Source: Henckelia pumila (Eukaryota; Streptophyta; Magnoliopsida; Lamiales; Gesneriaceae). From it: DNA of 64,000 nucleotides. The notes beneath the pieces were generated by a model. It was given only the letters and a program-made list of their open reading frames with translations, was not told the DNA's origin and made no database searches. The position numbers and the translations under genes are program-made. The DNA is taken from NCBI RefSeq assembly GCF_033568475.1, contig NC_133121.1:30239374-30303373 (forward strand), written 5' to 3'. Positions 43,804-59,600 of this stretch are shown piece by piece. Numbering within the stretch: position 1 is the first letter of the stretch; each line of letters begins with the position of its first letter.

Positions 43804-44678
43804 CCAATGAACGGTGGGTGCAGCATAGAATGAGTTTATGAGTCACACCAGCTGATTTGATATACATGTATTTTAGTATTTCTTAGTAAAACCCAGTTTA
43901 AATTTTTATCATAGGGAATAATAAAACATAACATCAGGTTTTAGACTCACTTTAACTGACGTCCAAGAATATCATACTCATCTCTGTGTAAGATATCATA
44001 ATATCATACATCTATATATTTATTTATTTCAAACTAGAATGTCATAAAGCTTAAATATTATTGAAAAAGAAAATGGAATAAAGGCATGTAGAAATGGCAC
44101 GCGTTTAAAATTTGATCATGTTTTGATAAAAACAAACACTCCCACAACTTCACGTAATCGATCTCTAACGACAAAAGCTTGTTTATAGCTCTTACCATTC
44201 ATTCATTTGCATCCAACTCAACAATTGCTGGCACCTCATATTTCGATTGCCTTGATTTCATCCACACTCCTCTCATTCCTTGGACTGGACCAAAATCAAA
44301 CATGTGTCTACTACTATTACATCAATTTATCATTTCACATGCATCAACTATGGCCTGGCCAAATCAGCTTATTCCACACACTTGTGCCGACTAGTCTCCT
44401 CCACTAAACAACAATCATGGTAACAACTACCAAATATCCTGCAAGGCCAATTGATTAACAGTCGGATTTGCATCACCCACTTGAATGGTGATTGAAATGG
44501 TTGGAATAGAATCTCCCGAATGCCTCCGCGTGTTGGAGGCGGCTTTACGAATAATATCAACCTATACTCAAACCACTTCTCTTATAATTGCAGCCGATCA
44601 GAAATTTCCAATCCTTCGCGGTGATCTCTGCACCCCGATAAATTCTAAAAAATCCATTGTAACGAACTGTTCAGAGAC
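43804..44678. other. Intergenic, 3' of OXA2-like gene
   Basis: No coding or transposon structure recognised. The part nearest 44678 probably includes the 3'UTR of the minus-strand gene. Confidence 0.5.
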
Positions 44679-47600
44679 TCAAAAAAATCTCTTCCCACTC
44701 GTTAGATGAATGGCAAAATCATCATCATCATTTTCCAAGCCTTCCAAGTATACATTGTAACGGGGATCATAAGCAGCGACCTTTTGCAAGTACTTCAATG
44801 CCTCAGCTTTTTGTCCCGTGTTCAATAGAATACTAAAATGGGTTCCCAAGCAACACCTGTTAGCGCACTAAGTTTCACTCTTTAGAAAATAAGAGTAGTT
44901 GTGTTTGCTTCATACCTTGAAAGAAGAAATAAGCCATCATAGTAGTGTGCCTTGCTCTTTGAATCCTCCGGCTCTTCCAATTGAGCTATTCTTTCTAGGT
45001 GACGAAGACCTTCTTCCATCTTTTCCTGCATAGATGCTTTTTGAAAAAAAAATTGAAGGACAGCAAAAGAAAAGTCATGCATTCACCGGTCAGGTCGTGC
45101 CATTCAAGCCCAGTGAGACACAAAATATCATAAAATAAAACAAAACCCTTTTGACAGTAATAAGCAACACACCTAAACCCTTTGGAAATATAAAATGCAG
45201 AAGCCATTAAAACTATCCACAATGTCCCCCTCAGTACCCAAATTATTGACGGGTGTTCCTTCAAATTATCTTCCGCTATTCACAGTAGTTAATGCAGGTA
45301 GCTAGTTGCCTTCACTGAAGCTAATCATTACAAAAATTTGCGTGTCACCATCGTGTCAATTTTTTCTTTTAGACCATAGGAAAAATAGCAATGAACTCCA
45401 ATTTAAGATTCATTGAATGCAAAAGCATTCCAGAGAGAGCAAAGAACCATCATATTGATTTGTCTTCAGTGGCCCTAATACACAACCGCATAGCGAAAAA
45501 CTTCACAGCTAACTGTCAGCGCTTTCAAATATGGTTCTAATTCTCTCTACGTAATCACTTGGCCTTGCCAATAATGCCTCAGTTGATTTCAAAAGTTGCA
45601 GTTATATAGAACAGGTTAATACATCTTTCGGACAACAAATTTTTTTGAGAGGTAAAACTCTCGAACAAGCAACTGTCAACGTTTTCCTCAATTGATGGGT
45701 TCAGAGAGTATTTTGATTGGAGATTACATAAAGAAAGTCAGCATGGTTATCTTTCATTGGAAATTAAGATCTAAAAGTTATTAAGGAGTTCAAAAGGCAT
45801 CATTCTGGCTTACCTGCTGCACCAGAGCAATACCAGCCCACTGAGATGAAAGAATCAAGAGATCAACTTCTTCAATTCCTGTTGGTTCGCCAGCCACAAG
45901 AAGCTGAATCAAAGATCAAGCAGATAAGGCAATGTCACTTGGAGCATAGAAACTATGGGCTGGCAAAAATATCATGACCTCTTCGGGGAAGGCTTCAGAA
46001 AAAAGAAAAATATAATGCATTGGATGAGGAGCTACAAATCTTTTCATGGCAGTTAAAATGCAGATATTCGCACAAATCCAGATCCTATCATCTGGAATAT
46101 CTCTTCTCTCCACAGGAAATTGGTGAACATTTATAAAACTGGATCAGACCTTTGATATAGCATTTTCCAAGCATTCAGTAGCTGCGGCAAATTGTTTCTT
46201 GTGCAACAGTGTCTGTCCAATTATAACCAAAGCTCTTATAGATCCAGGATCCTTTTCAAGAGCAAGTCTGTGGTTCACAGTTTACAAAATACAACTTAAG
46301 CATAAGAAGAGAGCTTATCATCTCAAGGACAGGATTTATTACCTTAGCAACTTAATTGCAGTATCCTTATGCCCATCAGTTAAGATTTTGATTGAAAACT
46401 GTGAAAAATGTTCTGAGATAAATTAGTAAGAGAACTTGCATGAGAACCATAAAACTAAAAAGTCATAATATAACTCTGTCACTCACAGAAACCAATTCTT
46501 CAGGTGAAAGGTTTTGAGCAGGGATTTCTCCCTGCTTTGTCAAAATTAAAATATCTGCAGCTCCAGAATAGCCTCTCTTTTCAATATTTGAAGCTACTGC
46601 AGGAGCGTTCTTTTTAGGAAGCCCCAAATACTGAATAACAACAGGATGGCTGAGACATAATTGCTGCAAATTGGGAAAAAAAGACCAGTGAAAATAACAA
46701 TCAGATCAGTTTTGCTTAAAGTTGTCAAAATGAAGTTGGGGAAATGACAGTGTAGCAGCTTGAGTAAACTTCTGCATCACAAGTTTCTTTCTTTGTCAGC
46801 GCATGCCATCCACACCACATTTACTATGCATGCTTGCCTTGGCATTTTACCATTGACAGACAAACTCAAGGGTGGAAGTATCACCCTGAAGTTGATTTTT
46901 CACTATATGTCATTATCTCCACAAGTCCAGTCCACCAGTAAACTTTCCTTCACTAACACCCAAACAACCATTTGCTTACAAGCACCCTCGCACTTCCGTA
47001 GGAGTCTATGTCATGACATCTCATAAGCTAATTCTTGAGGCCCTTGGAAGAAATTAGCAAATCTAAAGATAAGCATTTCATAACAAAAGACTCGAGTATC
47101 TAACCTTAAGCCACTCGATATAGTAATATACTGATTCGAGAAGGCAAAAAGGACCAACCTGAATCAGAGACAACGAGCTGTTTGTAAGCCAATATACTAA
47201 ACTTCCCTGCAAAAAAAAACAGATGAATTTAAGGAGATATCTGATAAGATAATAAAAATTTCCAGTCCAAATTTTTTAATGGTGTAATATGATCATAATT
47301 TCGTGATACATTTTATGAATTTCACTAGCAAAGTTCAATTGAAGATGATATCCGATAAGGTAATAAATATTTTCAGTGCAAGTTTTTGAATGGTACAATA
47401 TGATCATATTTAATGATACATATTACATTCTATGAATTTCACTAGCAGAATTCACTAAAATCTTCGTGGTACAGTGGCACAAATTCTGTAAAGCATTAAA
47501 ACGTTGTTCAAATGATTTTTACCGGGGTCATTCAAAAACTAAGATGAATTCAGTATGCCATTTTAATTGGCAAAAATGGGCTTCTTCTGCCCAGATTGGA

Positions 47601-50600
47601 GAAATTGATCTAGAATTGAATAGAGATACATCCACTCAACTAGTCCCACTCCCCCAACTTCCAACAGAAAAGAAAGTGAAAAATATCAACCAAATTATCG
47701 TTGAACGAAAATTGGCATGTCATGATGCAAGTGAGCAAAGTTTACGACATGATCAATATTTGGAAACACTCCAACACCTTATCCCAAATCCTGTGGGAAA
47801 ATAATCCCAATTACCTGGGGCACATTGAAAGCAACAAGCATAATAGGGAGTGTCAGCAGTTGCAAATAAATTGAGTACCACTGTAAAGGGAAAAGGAAAA
47901 AATACCAGCATTAGTATTACCCTGACATTATCGCAGAAATCTTTATTTTAGCCAAACTTTTAAAACTAGCAAAAATCACATGTTACGAAGGCGAAAAAAA
48001 TGCATGAAACATATTAGCATTAAATTTTTGGACTGCCAATAAACCCAAAATTTGTTTGAGCTTCAAGCGAAAAAAATGAAATTGATACTATCTTCTCGAG
48101 CATACTTGAACAAATGCAAATAGTGACGACTACAGTCGAGCCGACTAGAAAAATATTTGATTCGTATTCGAAATTATCGAATTCAAATTGAACTCAAACA
48201 TGTTCAAAAAAATTTCAAGTCAATTATTTTGTTCAATAGTTTGCAAGCTGCTCGCGAGCTTTAACTTTTCGAGCCAAGCTTGAACTCGAGCTTTAATTAA
48301 AGTCAAATTCAAGCCAAAAACATTCATCGCTTCGAGCTTCAACTTGAGCTTGAATAAAAATATTTGAGCTTGAATCATGTCTCAAAATTTTTAATTATTC
48401 AGCTAGATTTGGTTCGTTCGTTCCCCTAATGATGACCATGAGATAAAATGAATCAGTTTTAAACAATATCGGAGGCTACAATTTTTGGAATGTATTTATC
48501 ACTAACTAGGCCACAGCAAGTGAAGGTAACCTAATTGCCCCAAGTCTTTTTCAATTATTCATGTTTTCTAAAAGACAACATGATTACGCAAACTTTAGAA
48601 ATTGCTATTTTGTAATTTCAATCATATGATCCACCTCTCTTCTATTGGTGGCTGCACCTTTTTTTTTTGAAGGTCTGGCTATTGTTAGGTGGACGTTAAC
48701 CAGCATACACTGGATCATATTTCAAGTCCATGAATCTTGGATTCAAGGTATTCAAGGTCCTGTGTGAGCCACTGCTAAATATCTCATTTCACTCGTCCTA
48801 CTACCTTGAACCTTCTTTCTTTTAAGATTATAGATCATTTGTAATAACGTGTTACTCCCTATGTTCAGCTTTTTTCCAGAGGTACCACTTGATTCCCGTC
48901 TTCTCAATGTTTCAGACAAACATTCAACAGGTTGGGTTCTGCCTGAAATCCCCATTGCAAAGTTGGTGGTTCAAAAAATTAATATAAATAACAGACAAAA
49001 AAATTCGAAAACTAAGTTACTTTATTGTTTTCACAATGAGGAATACTGCTGTAGAAATAAATAAACGCAGAGGTCATAGCGCAACTACATAGAAGTAAAT
49101 CTGCCCTCTTATACAATGAAACCCAAGGACACTAGATACTTGAGATGAATGGTCAGTGTAAATGCATATCTATCATGATATCTATTATTAGCTCAAAAAG
49201 ACTCTTAACAGCAATGGCTCCATGACAGGATTGAAGGTTGGGATTAAGAAAAGCACTTGCATATTTCTACAAACTCACCTTCACCAACAATCCCAACAAT
49301 CCAGGTGAATGTTGAACCGTCATTTGTTGAAAAGAAACCTGAAAAACACTGTGAGAAGTTATTTATGTATATAAACCTGATGTAATTATTCATATATTCT
49401 AGTCATAGTCAATACGTAAGTTTCTTTTTTTTATAGGATCTTAGAATCTCAGGGAATTATTGATTCCTATTGTTGTATATATACTCTATCCTTTGTGACC
49501 TAATAATATTCATTCAGAATTGTCGTGCATTAATTCTTTCATGGTATCAGAGACCGTCCGATCCATTCTTTAAAAAAAAGAAAAAAGAAAAAGAAATGGC
49601 GTCTGAAGCACCAAAGTTCGAGTCATCTGAGTCTAACAGCCATTCCACTGTAGCCTCAAGACAATCTCCGGGAGATATGACTCCCTCTCTAGTCATTACT
49701 ACCCACAAGTTGAACGGATTGAATTTTCTGCAATGGTCTCAATGTGTAAAACTGTTTCTCCAAGGCAAAGGAAAGTTCGGCTACCTTACAGGTGACAATC
49801 CGATGCCCGAACCCACTGCTGCTACGTTTAAGACATGGGAAGCCGAAAATTCCATGATCATGGCTTGGCTCATTAACTCCATGGATCCAACCATTGGAAA
49901 ATCCTATTTGTTTCTTCCATCTGCTCAAGATTTGTGGGACTCAGTCAAGGCGACATACTCCGATGTCGGGAATGCCTCACAGATGTTCGAACTAAAAACT
50001 CAGATCCGCCAGACGAAGCAGGGATCCCAATCGGTCACAGAGTTTTACACGAGAGTGATCTCTACATTGACTTCAAATGGCACTGTGCTACTGACCGGCT
50101 CAACTTCCAGCAACTTAAGAATATTGAGCAAGTTTTCGACTTCCTTTCAGGCCTCTCTAAGGACCTCGATGATGTTAAAGGTTGTGTTCTCGGCCGATCT
50201 CCCTTTCCAAACATCCGAGAGGTGTTTGCTGAAGTCCGCCGAGAGGAAAGCCGGCGAAAGATCATGTTAAACAATGTTGCTGCCCCTCACATTCCAGAAA
50301 CATCTGCATTGGTCTCTCCCGGTTTGAAGATCAGCCTCGTCGTGCTGGTAGGTCATGGTGTGAGCATTGCAAGCATCCGGGTCATACCAAGGACACCTGC
50401 TGGAAATTACATGGTCGACCTCTTGATCACAAATCATCTCGTCCTCCGAGAGACAGCAAAGCTCTCCACACAGTTGCTGCCTCAAGTCCTAGTAACGAAT
50501 CATTGTCAAACGAATCCCCTCTCTCCAACAGAGAACTTCTCGAGCACTTGTACAAACTCCTGTCTGCCTCTCAGCCCATTAATCACTCCCCATCCACGTC

Positions 50601-53600
50601 CTGTGTACAACAAGGCAATCTCCCGTTTGCTCTAAATGTCAATCACGGGAATTTCAGTCCTTGGATTATTGACTCTGGAGCTTCCGATCATATGACCTAT
50701 GATCCCCATATGTTTTCAACCTATGTTCCTAGTCCGGGTAATCTTAGGGTCACCTTCGTCGATAGCACACCATCCAAAATCGCAGGTAAAGGTTCCATAG
50801 TTATCTCTCCATGTTTAACCCTACAATCTGTACTCCATGTTCCCAAATTATCATGCAATCTCATGTATGTAACCAAGCTAACCGCTGATCACAATCGTGT
50901 AGCTAAATTTCTTCCTAATTTGTGTGAAATTCAGGAACAGGGCTCGGGGAGGACGATTGGCAGTGCTGAAAGACACGGGGGGCTTTATTACTTCAAGAGA
51001 CCTAATCTTCTAGATGGACAAACTCTGCAAACTAGTAGTAGTCTTTTTTCTGTCTCTCGTGACTCTGAAATAATGTTGTGGCATCAAAGATTAGGTCACC
51101 CCAGTGTTGGTTATTTAAAACACATGTTTCCCTCTCTATTTATTAATAAAAATCCATCTATCAATGATCATTCACGATATTGTTGGGTATATTTACTAAA
51201 AGAAAAATCCGAATCGAAGTGTTAAAATATTTTCATACCATGGTTAAAACTCAATTCAACACCAATATCCAAGCCTTACGAACAGATAATGGGGGTGAAT
51301 ATTTTAGCCTAGTATTGGGAGACTATCTTTTAGAACACGGGATCATACATCATAGCTCTTGTACGCATAGTGCTCAACAAAATGGTGTTGCCGAACGAAA
51401 AAATAGACATTTACTCGAGATTGCTAGAGCATTAATGTTTAATTGTCACGTTCCTAAATACCTATGGAGAGATGCTGTTCTTACAGCCACATATTTGATC
51501 AATCGGATGCGATCAAAAGTCCTCAAGTATTACACCCCTCATCAAACACTCACCCAATCTTTCCCCGACAATAGGTCCTTTAGTCATCTACCCTCAAAAA
51601 TATTCGGGTGTACCGCCTTTGTTCATGTTCATCAACCAGGTCGGAGCAAACTTGATCCACGAGCTGTTCGTTGTGTTTTAATCGGGTATTCAGCCACACA
51701 AAAAGGGTACAAATGTCTAGACCCAGTCACAAAACAAATCTTTGTTAGCGCCGATGTCACCTTCTTCGAGAATCTATCGTACTATCCCAAATCTTCCCGT
51801 CAGGGGGAGACAAAATCCTATGAAGGTAATTTTTGGGAATACGGGGAAGAACCGATAAACTTGAGTGTGTCTAATACTAGGAGTCCATGTCTTCCAACCA
51901 TAGATTTTATCCAGGACAACATCCCTCCTACCATTGAATCAGCTGACCCTCCTACTACTAAACCTCTGGAGCTTCGTGTTTATTCTAGGAGAAAAGGTAC
52001 TCGAAGGGAGCCTCCTACAATCTCATAGCTGCTATCATCCGATCCGGGTCTTCAACAAGGTAACCCTTCATCTCTTTCTCTTTGTGACATTCCTGACACT
52101 CCTATTCCTGTACATCCAGCCCATGAACTGCCAATTGCTCAAAAAAAAGGCACTAGGACTTGCACAAAAGTTCCTCTATATCTCCTTGCCAAGTTAGTGT
52201 CTTCATCCAACCTATCCGAAAAATACAGAGCCTTTATATCTCAACTCACTGATGAACAGATTCCAGAAACAATACAGGAAGCTCTAGGTATCCCAAAGTG
52301 GAGAGAGGCAGTAACGACGGAAATGACAGCTCTAAAAAAATTGTACTTGGGAAATTACTAATCTTCCCAAAGGAAAAACCACAGTTGGTTGTAGATGGAT
52401 ATTCAACATCAAATACAATTCGGATGGGACAATAGAGAGGTATAAAGCAAGCCTTGTAGCCAAGGAATACACACAGACTTTTGGAATTGATTATCAAGAG
52501 TCCTTTGCACCTGTCGCCAAGTTAAACACCGTGAGAGTTCTTCTTTCGTTGGCTGCCAATTTGGACTGGCCGTTGCACCAGTTAGATTTAAAGAACGCTT
52601 TTCTCAACGGAGACTTAGAAGAAGAAGTTTTCATGAAGGTTCCTCTGGGATTTAAGGGACAAAGTGAAAATGGCAAAGTTTTTCGGTTGAAAAACCATTA
52701 TACGGTCTCAAGCAATCACCTCGAGCATGATTTGGAAGAGTTGCAAAGTGTATTACGGGGTTCGGGTACACTCAATCTCAATCCGATCATACCCTATTCT
52801 ACAAACACTCTACAACTGACAAAGTCACAATAAGATCATACCCTATTTTACAAACACTCTACAACTGACAAAGTCACAATTCTTATTGTCTATGTTGACG
52901 ATATCATCTTAACCGGAGATGGCCTTGATGAGATGAGAGAGTTAAAGAAATAATTGGCAAGATAATTTGAAATGAAAGACCTCGGAAATTGGAAGTTTTT
53001 TCTTGGCATGGAAGTGGCTCGTTCTGGAAAAGGAATTGTAATTTCTCAACAGAAATATATCCTTGATCTTCTTAGAGACACGGGATACCTCAGATGTAAG
53101 CCCGCTCAAACTCCCATGGATCCTTATAAAAAATTCAGCCAACGGAATGAAGAAGCTGCTGTGGATACAAAGAAATATCAACGGTTGGTTGGACGATTGA
53201 TATATTTGGCTCATACTAGACCCAACATTGGACATGTTGTAGGGGTCGTAAGTCAATTTATGCACTCACCAACCGAGAACATCATGAAGCAGTAATTTGG
53301 ATTCTCCGATATCTCAAGGGATGTCCTGGAAACGGCCTGATTTTCAGGAAGCAAGGTACTCGATCTCTCACTGTCTTTACCGATGCGGATTGGGCAGATC
53401 ATCATTCGATCGAAGATCAACCTCCGGTTATTGTACTTATGTGTGGGGTAATTTGGTGACTTGGAGAAGCAAAAACAAGGAGTTGTTGCACGGAGTAGTG
53501 CAGAGGCAGAATTTCGATCCATGGCACACGGGGTTTGTGAATTTCTCTCGCTTTGACGGATCATTCAGGAGTTGAAACTTCCTATGGACTCACCAATGCG

Positions 53601-56600
53601 GCTCTTATGCGACAACAAGGCGGCCATTAGTAGAGCCCATAATCCTGTCCAACATGATCGAACAAAACATGTAGAGATTGATCGACACTTCATTAAACCT
53701 TCAAAAGACCATGTGGCAGACATCCTAACTAAGAGTCTTCATCAGCCTACATTTCAAGAAATGGTTAGCAAGCTAGGAATGTTGAACATTTACTCTCCAG
53801 ATGCACGACGTCTTTTACATTAAGCATTTGATTCTTTATGTTGGTGATTCGTTATTTGACAAAGATGCAGTTGGACATTCGAGGATGAATGTTTTCGACC
53901 CAGGGGAGTGGTGCAGTGCAAGATGCCTTTTTGGTACAATGAGATCACCCGAAAGCATAAGGTAGTTATTCAAATTGCCAGGATTTTGGGCGTATTTTCA
54001 TTTTTGGTAACATTTTGTTTAGGCAATAAATTATCAAAGAAAATTCAAGATTAGATTCTATTTGATTTTCCTTGCAATAACTAGAATATTTTATGGTTTT
54101 GATTATTGGCAGTTTGTTCCATAAAAAAGGGTATCGTTCTGATTTAGAAGACAGTTTTTGATTAAATAAAATTTATTGTGAGCATTTTACTATAGTTTTG
54201 AGATTTTCCTGGTTATTCTGTGTGATTCAACGAGACTATCTGAGTGTTTACTATATTCTCAAGACTTTTCTGGCATTCTGTGTGAATTAACAAGTTAATC
54301 CCTTTTATTGTATGTTTCTGCTACATCATGAAGCAAGGTATCTTTATTGACACATCCCAAGATCATTCATCATCAGTTTATCTTCAAAAACATTTTGAAA
54401 AAATAAGATATAATTAAAAGAGCAGTGTCTTCATACCCGAATATCAGTGAAATGCAAAGCCCCAATAAATAAAGGGATAATAGGTCCAAACAGACCATGT
54501 GAATTTTCAGTCAAGTTCTGGAACCATAAGATTCCTCCCTGTAATATCGTCAGAAAAATTTCATTTCGTTATTACCAAAAAAAATAGGGAAACAATATGA
54601 GAAATAAACTTGAAGATGTTTACCAAAATCAAGATTACAATAAGAATCATTCAACAATATTCTATAAACAGATGCAAAAAGAAAAATTCTCCGTATATAG
54701 TCCAATACTTTCTATGCTCCTTTTGTCTTCCAAACCAATCCATAATATCTCCCCACAAAACCCCACTTTCAAGCCCCACATGCAGCCACAACATTTTTTA
54801 AACTGCGGCATCACAGGCAGTGTTGAGGAGGCAGTCATGCTATTTTCTGAGTGAGTAAGAAGGACAAACAATGGAACTCTACTCGAGAAGCATAAACATA
54901 ATTTTTATGATTAATAATTTTGTATCTGGAAATATATCACAAGGTTCTAATATTCAGAGGAGGTGGAAGCCATTTTTTAACTTAACACTTCTATTATTTC
55001 TTCTACTCTTAGCAATCGTATTGATCAACATAAATATTTGAAGGATGTAAAAAGGAATGGAATAACACCAGGTCTTGTGTCTCTGAGGCTTGTAGCATGC
55101 AAATACCAGCAAAAGATTCTTTTCTCCTTACTAAAACGCCCGCAAAAGGGATTCACTCAACGCAGCACTGTTCTAAAATGTGGCGCATAGGACCGCCTAG
55201 GCATTTGCCCACGGTCATGATTTTTAGACGGTTGATGCCTCTGGGTACTATTTCATTAATCGGCCGCCTAGACCGCATAATTGCTGCTTAGGCAGCTCAA
55301 AATCCACCCATGTGGCCTCCTGGATTAATATATAATATATATTTTTTCGTTTTTTTATTTTAAATTAAACTTTTAAAAAGATTATTTGACAGATTTTTCG
55401 ATCAATTTGTATGAGATGAAGACGAGGAATATACGATGAATTTTGAGTTTGAATTCGATAAAGAGGAATTATTGAAGAAATATTGAGATGAACAAGAAGA
55501 ATTAGATATTTGGGCTAAAAAAAAAAAAACAACCTAAGCTGCTGCCTAGGGTGACCGCCCGCCTACCGCTTTTTAGAACATTGCAAAGCAGGCAACAACT
55601 TGATATGCATCTGTTTCTAAGGCTAAGAACAAAGTATTTCCAAAACCAAATAGAAAAGTATTTTACTTGCAAATATTAGGAGCATCAAACTTGCATAAAA
55701 GTGGCATACACAATCAAAACCAGGGTGGTGGTCCAAGGACATCTTCCGAATGCTCATGACCCATAAGAAAAAGCAGGGGACCTGCAAATTATCACAGGCC
55801 AAAAAAAATTTCAGGTTTCATTTGATATTTACCAATTTGCCCAGGAAATACTCAGAACCGTCAGAGAAAAAAAGATGCTTCGGTGGTTTCAAATACTTGA
55901 AGCCCTATAGCACATGGAGGATTCATTGTTACAGAAAAATGACAAAACTCAGCATTTATAATTCGCAATGCAGCACTGAGACCCTGTTACCTGAATCCAG
56001 CACCATGTGACAATGATGCATGACAAATAGAAACAAAAAGACTAGTGATGGCTATTACCAAGGCAGTGGAACTCTGATTGAATGTTAATTCTGCCGAAAA
56101 ACTCACAGCTAAATCTAAGTAACTAACTGGTTTTAAATCATACCAAATAACATCTGTACATTAAGATATATCAAAGGTGAAGCTTGTACATGCAGGATAT
56201 TATGAAGGAACAATAATAAATGGAAAAGTCAATAAATGACGCTACATAGGTATGTTTGGGATCCCACAATAACAACAAAAATTAATTTAAGAGGCTCCCA
56301 CGAATTTGATTAGTTCAGGAAAGGACCATAGACCTTTAAGTTAATGGTGTACAATCGCTTTTGCAGCAAGTTCATTTTTCCACACTTACGAATCCAGAAT
56401 ACGGGAAGATGCATCTTCTTCCACGGAGTAGAAAAGAACATGATAGGTGGGACAATGATATGGGCCAAGAAATTGTTAGACGTAGGCCCATAATTAAAAA
56501 TGTGTATACAAGAAGGAACAGAGGAGATGGAGACAAGTGGAGGGAGGGAAATATTACGTGAGATGGTAGTTTGTTATGTAATAAGTGGGGAGTAACAGTT

Positions 56601-59600
56601 TAGGATTAGGCATTCGGTTCTTTTATCTAGTAGAAGCTTATACTAGCTTGTCCACGGTTTGTAAATTCACTACCGCGTTTGACTGGGTAATTTCATATTT
56701 TCACTTTATTCCAAAAAACATCTCAGAATCAACAACATTACCTGTATTGCAAACGCAGAGATGAACCAAAAAAACGACGGGCACCCAGCAGCCTGCTTTT
56801 CTTTCCAGAAAGAGGTAATTTGGTCACTGAAACTTCTCTCGGACAGAGGCAGTTGAAATGGTGGAGGTACTATTACAAATGCGCAAGACAAAAACATGAT
56901 AAGTTTCACCATATGTGCCGCATTCATTTAAAGTGTATTCAGATCATTGCACGTTAAGCTAAAACGCTAAAGGAAGAGCATGAAGACTGAAAATTAAATT
57001 AACCTTGTTTTCTAAGACATATTACACAAGGAAGAGTGCGTGAAAAGGCTTATAGAAAGTTGATAAACCATGTTTGGAGCAATTATGTCTTTAACAATAC
57101 TCAGTATTCTAAATGACGGTCGCTAGGCATCGTATTCTAAATGACGCCTTGGCATCAAGCGGCCCCAAGCTTTCCGGCGGGCAGCAAGGCGGTCAAGGCG
57201 GTGGTGGTGGGCGCTCGGGCGGGTGGGGCGGCCAAGGCGGTCAACAAATTTTAAATTCCAGTCAAAGGTCAGAGTCAACTAAATTTAAAATTCTAGTCAA
57301 AGTCAATTAATTTTAAAAACCTAGTCAAAGTCAACCAATTTTAAAGCTCTAGTTACTTTAAAAACACTACTCACTTTCTTTCTGTTTTCACTTTTGCTTC
57401 CAAGTCTTCTCATCATCAACCAGTAGCCCCACACGCCTCAAACCGCCAGCCACTGTCTGCCGCCGCCAGCAAGTCTTTAGGTTAAGTTTTGCATATTTAA
57501 CATATTTTTACATAATTTTTCAGATTTTGTTATTTCAAAATTCAAATTTATTGTTTTTTTTTCTTTTATTAATTGTTGAAGATTAATGGCGGAAAAAGAT
57601 AAATAACCGGAGTTGGAATTTACGCCGAAGTCTAATGATATTGTTTGGGATTATGGGGTGTTCTACAATAAAGAAAAAAAAGATTGTATCACATGGAAGA
57701 TGTGTAAGAGGCTTATTAAAGAGGAGTTTATAGGATGAAACATCATATTGTGGGTAATGTAAGACAAGTTGAAGCATGTCCTAAAGCTTCCGATAAGGAC
57801 AAAAAAAGAGTGAAAGCTTATCTTGAAAATAGCAAGAATAACAAGTTGAAGCATGTCCTAAAGCTTTCGATGAGGACAAAAAAAAAGTGAAAGCTTATCT
57901 TTAAAATAGCAAGAATATGAAGCGGGAAAGGACGGAAGAACTAAAGGAAGAAAGAGCGGAGGTTAACATAGGTGTTAATGGAGAGGATGATGATTGTCAA
58001 GTGATAGGATTCTTCAAAAAAGAAGTTAAAGCACCTCGGGCCTATTGATATGTGGACATCCGCAATCGATCCAACAAAGGCAAGACAACAAAACATAAAT
58101 GGTGTCTTGAAGTTAAAATTTACAACTGATGTGCATGAGTACGTTGCTAGATGGATTTATGAAGCGGAATTTCCTTTTCATGCAATTGACAATCAAAGTT
58201 TTAGACAACTTGTAGAGGCAAGTGGACAATTCGGTCCGGGCTACAAAGCTCCAAGTCAATATCTTTTAAGAGAGCCACTTTTAAAGCAAGAAGTCGAGAG
58301 GATCAAATTATCCCTAAAAAAGCATGAAGAAAAATGGATGAAAAATGGATGTTCAATAATGATCGATGCATGGACCAACCGCAAGAGGAGAAGCATATGA
58401 ATATATGTGTTAATTCCAAGCTAGGCACTTCATTCCTTGGTTCTATTGAAGAATCCATGGAGGCACACACGAGTCTTTACATCTTTTGAGTTTAATGAAA
58501 ATATATCATTGAGATTGGCCCGCAACATTCGTTCAAATAGTGACGGACAATGCCACAAACAATATGGCGACGACAGATTTATTGAAGGTTACACAACCTC
58601 AAATTTTTCGGAACTCTTGTGCGACTCATACAATCAACCTCATGCTTGAAGCAAATTGGAAAGCTATCAAAGTTTAACGGAATGCTTGAGAAAGCAAAGG
58701 CCTTAACCAGATTCATCTATGCAATATACCAAGAAGAGGGATATAGTGAGGCCCGGGGTGACTAGATTTGCTACTTCATGTTTTGAGGAAAGTCTCAAAG
58801 ACAAGAAAGATCAATTGAGAGTCTGAGACTTATGTTTACATCCGAGAAATGGAGCGAAACAAAGTTAAGAAGTAGTGTGAAGAGGAAAGCGACAGAGGCG
58901 ACGGTAACAAGTATATCTTTTTGAAATGGTGTTTCTTTGGCTTTGAAAGTTTTCACCCCTTTAGTGAAAGTTTTACGTTTTGTTGACGGTGACAAGAGGC
59001 CCTCAATGGTCTTTTTATTGGGTGCACTTGAACAAGCCAAAGAAGACATTAGAAAGTCTTTCAAAACAGACAAAAATGTCACCTCTATTTTGAAGATTAT
59101 TGATGAGAAGTCTAAGGGGTAGACTTGATAGTCCTTTGCATTATGTTGCTTACTTGTTGAATCCAGTCTTTTACTTCAAAGATTCAAGCCTATCAAATGA
59201 CACCAAGGTTATGAATTACACCAAGGTTATGAATGAGATTTTGAATTGTGTTGAGATCATTTTTCCCACCGATGAGGACATGCAATCTACCATTGCTAAT
59301 GATGAATTGTTGAAGTACAAGAGCAAATTCAAAAACTTTGGAAGAAAAATGACGGTCATGGCATATGAGAAAGGTGGATGTGTACCATGACTTTGATCCG
59401 GGTAAATCCCTTTCGTCTATTTATTCACGAACATACATGTAGTATTTTTACCCATTTTTGGTTTAAATTTTAATTATTTTTTTGCCTCTTTAATTTTTCA
59501 AGTCGGATGGTGATACAATTATGGTGGGGACACTCCAAACTTACAAAAAATGGCAATGAGATTTCTCTCTTTGACAAGTAGTTCATCAGGGTTTGAAAGA

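Noticed and set aside
43614..43867. Proline/glycine-rich peptide genes
   Set aside because: The frames are read from the arms of a foldback repeat.
47466..47804. 112-residue plus-strand gene in an OXA2 intron
   Set aside because: No recognisable domain, lies wholly in an intron of the opposite-strand gene, and codon use looks random.
57113..57310. Glycine-rich protein
   Set aside because: The frame lies in the GGCGG-rich subterminal region of the hAT element and is a by-product of that repeat.
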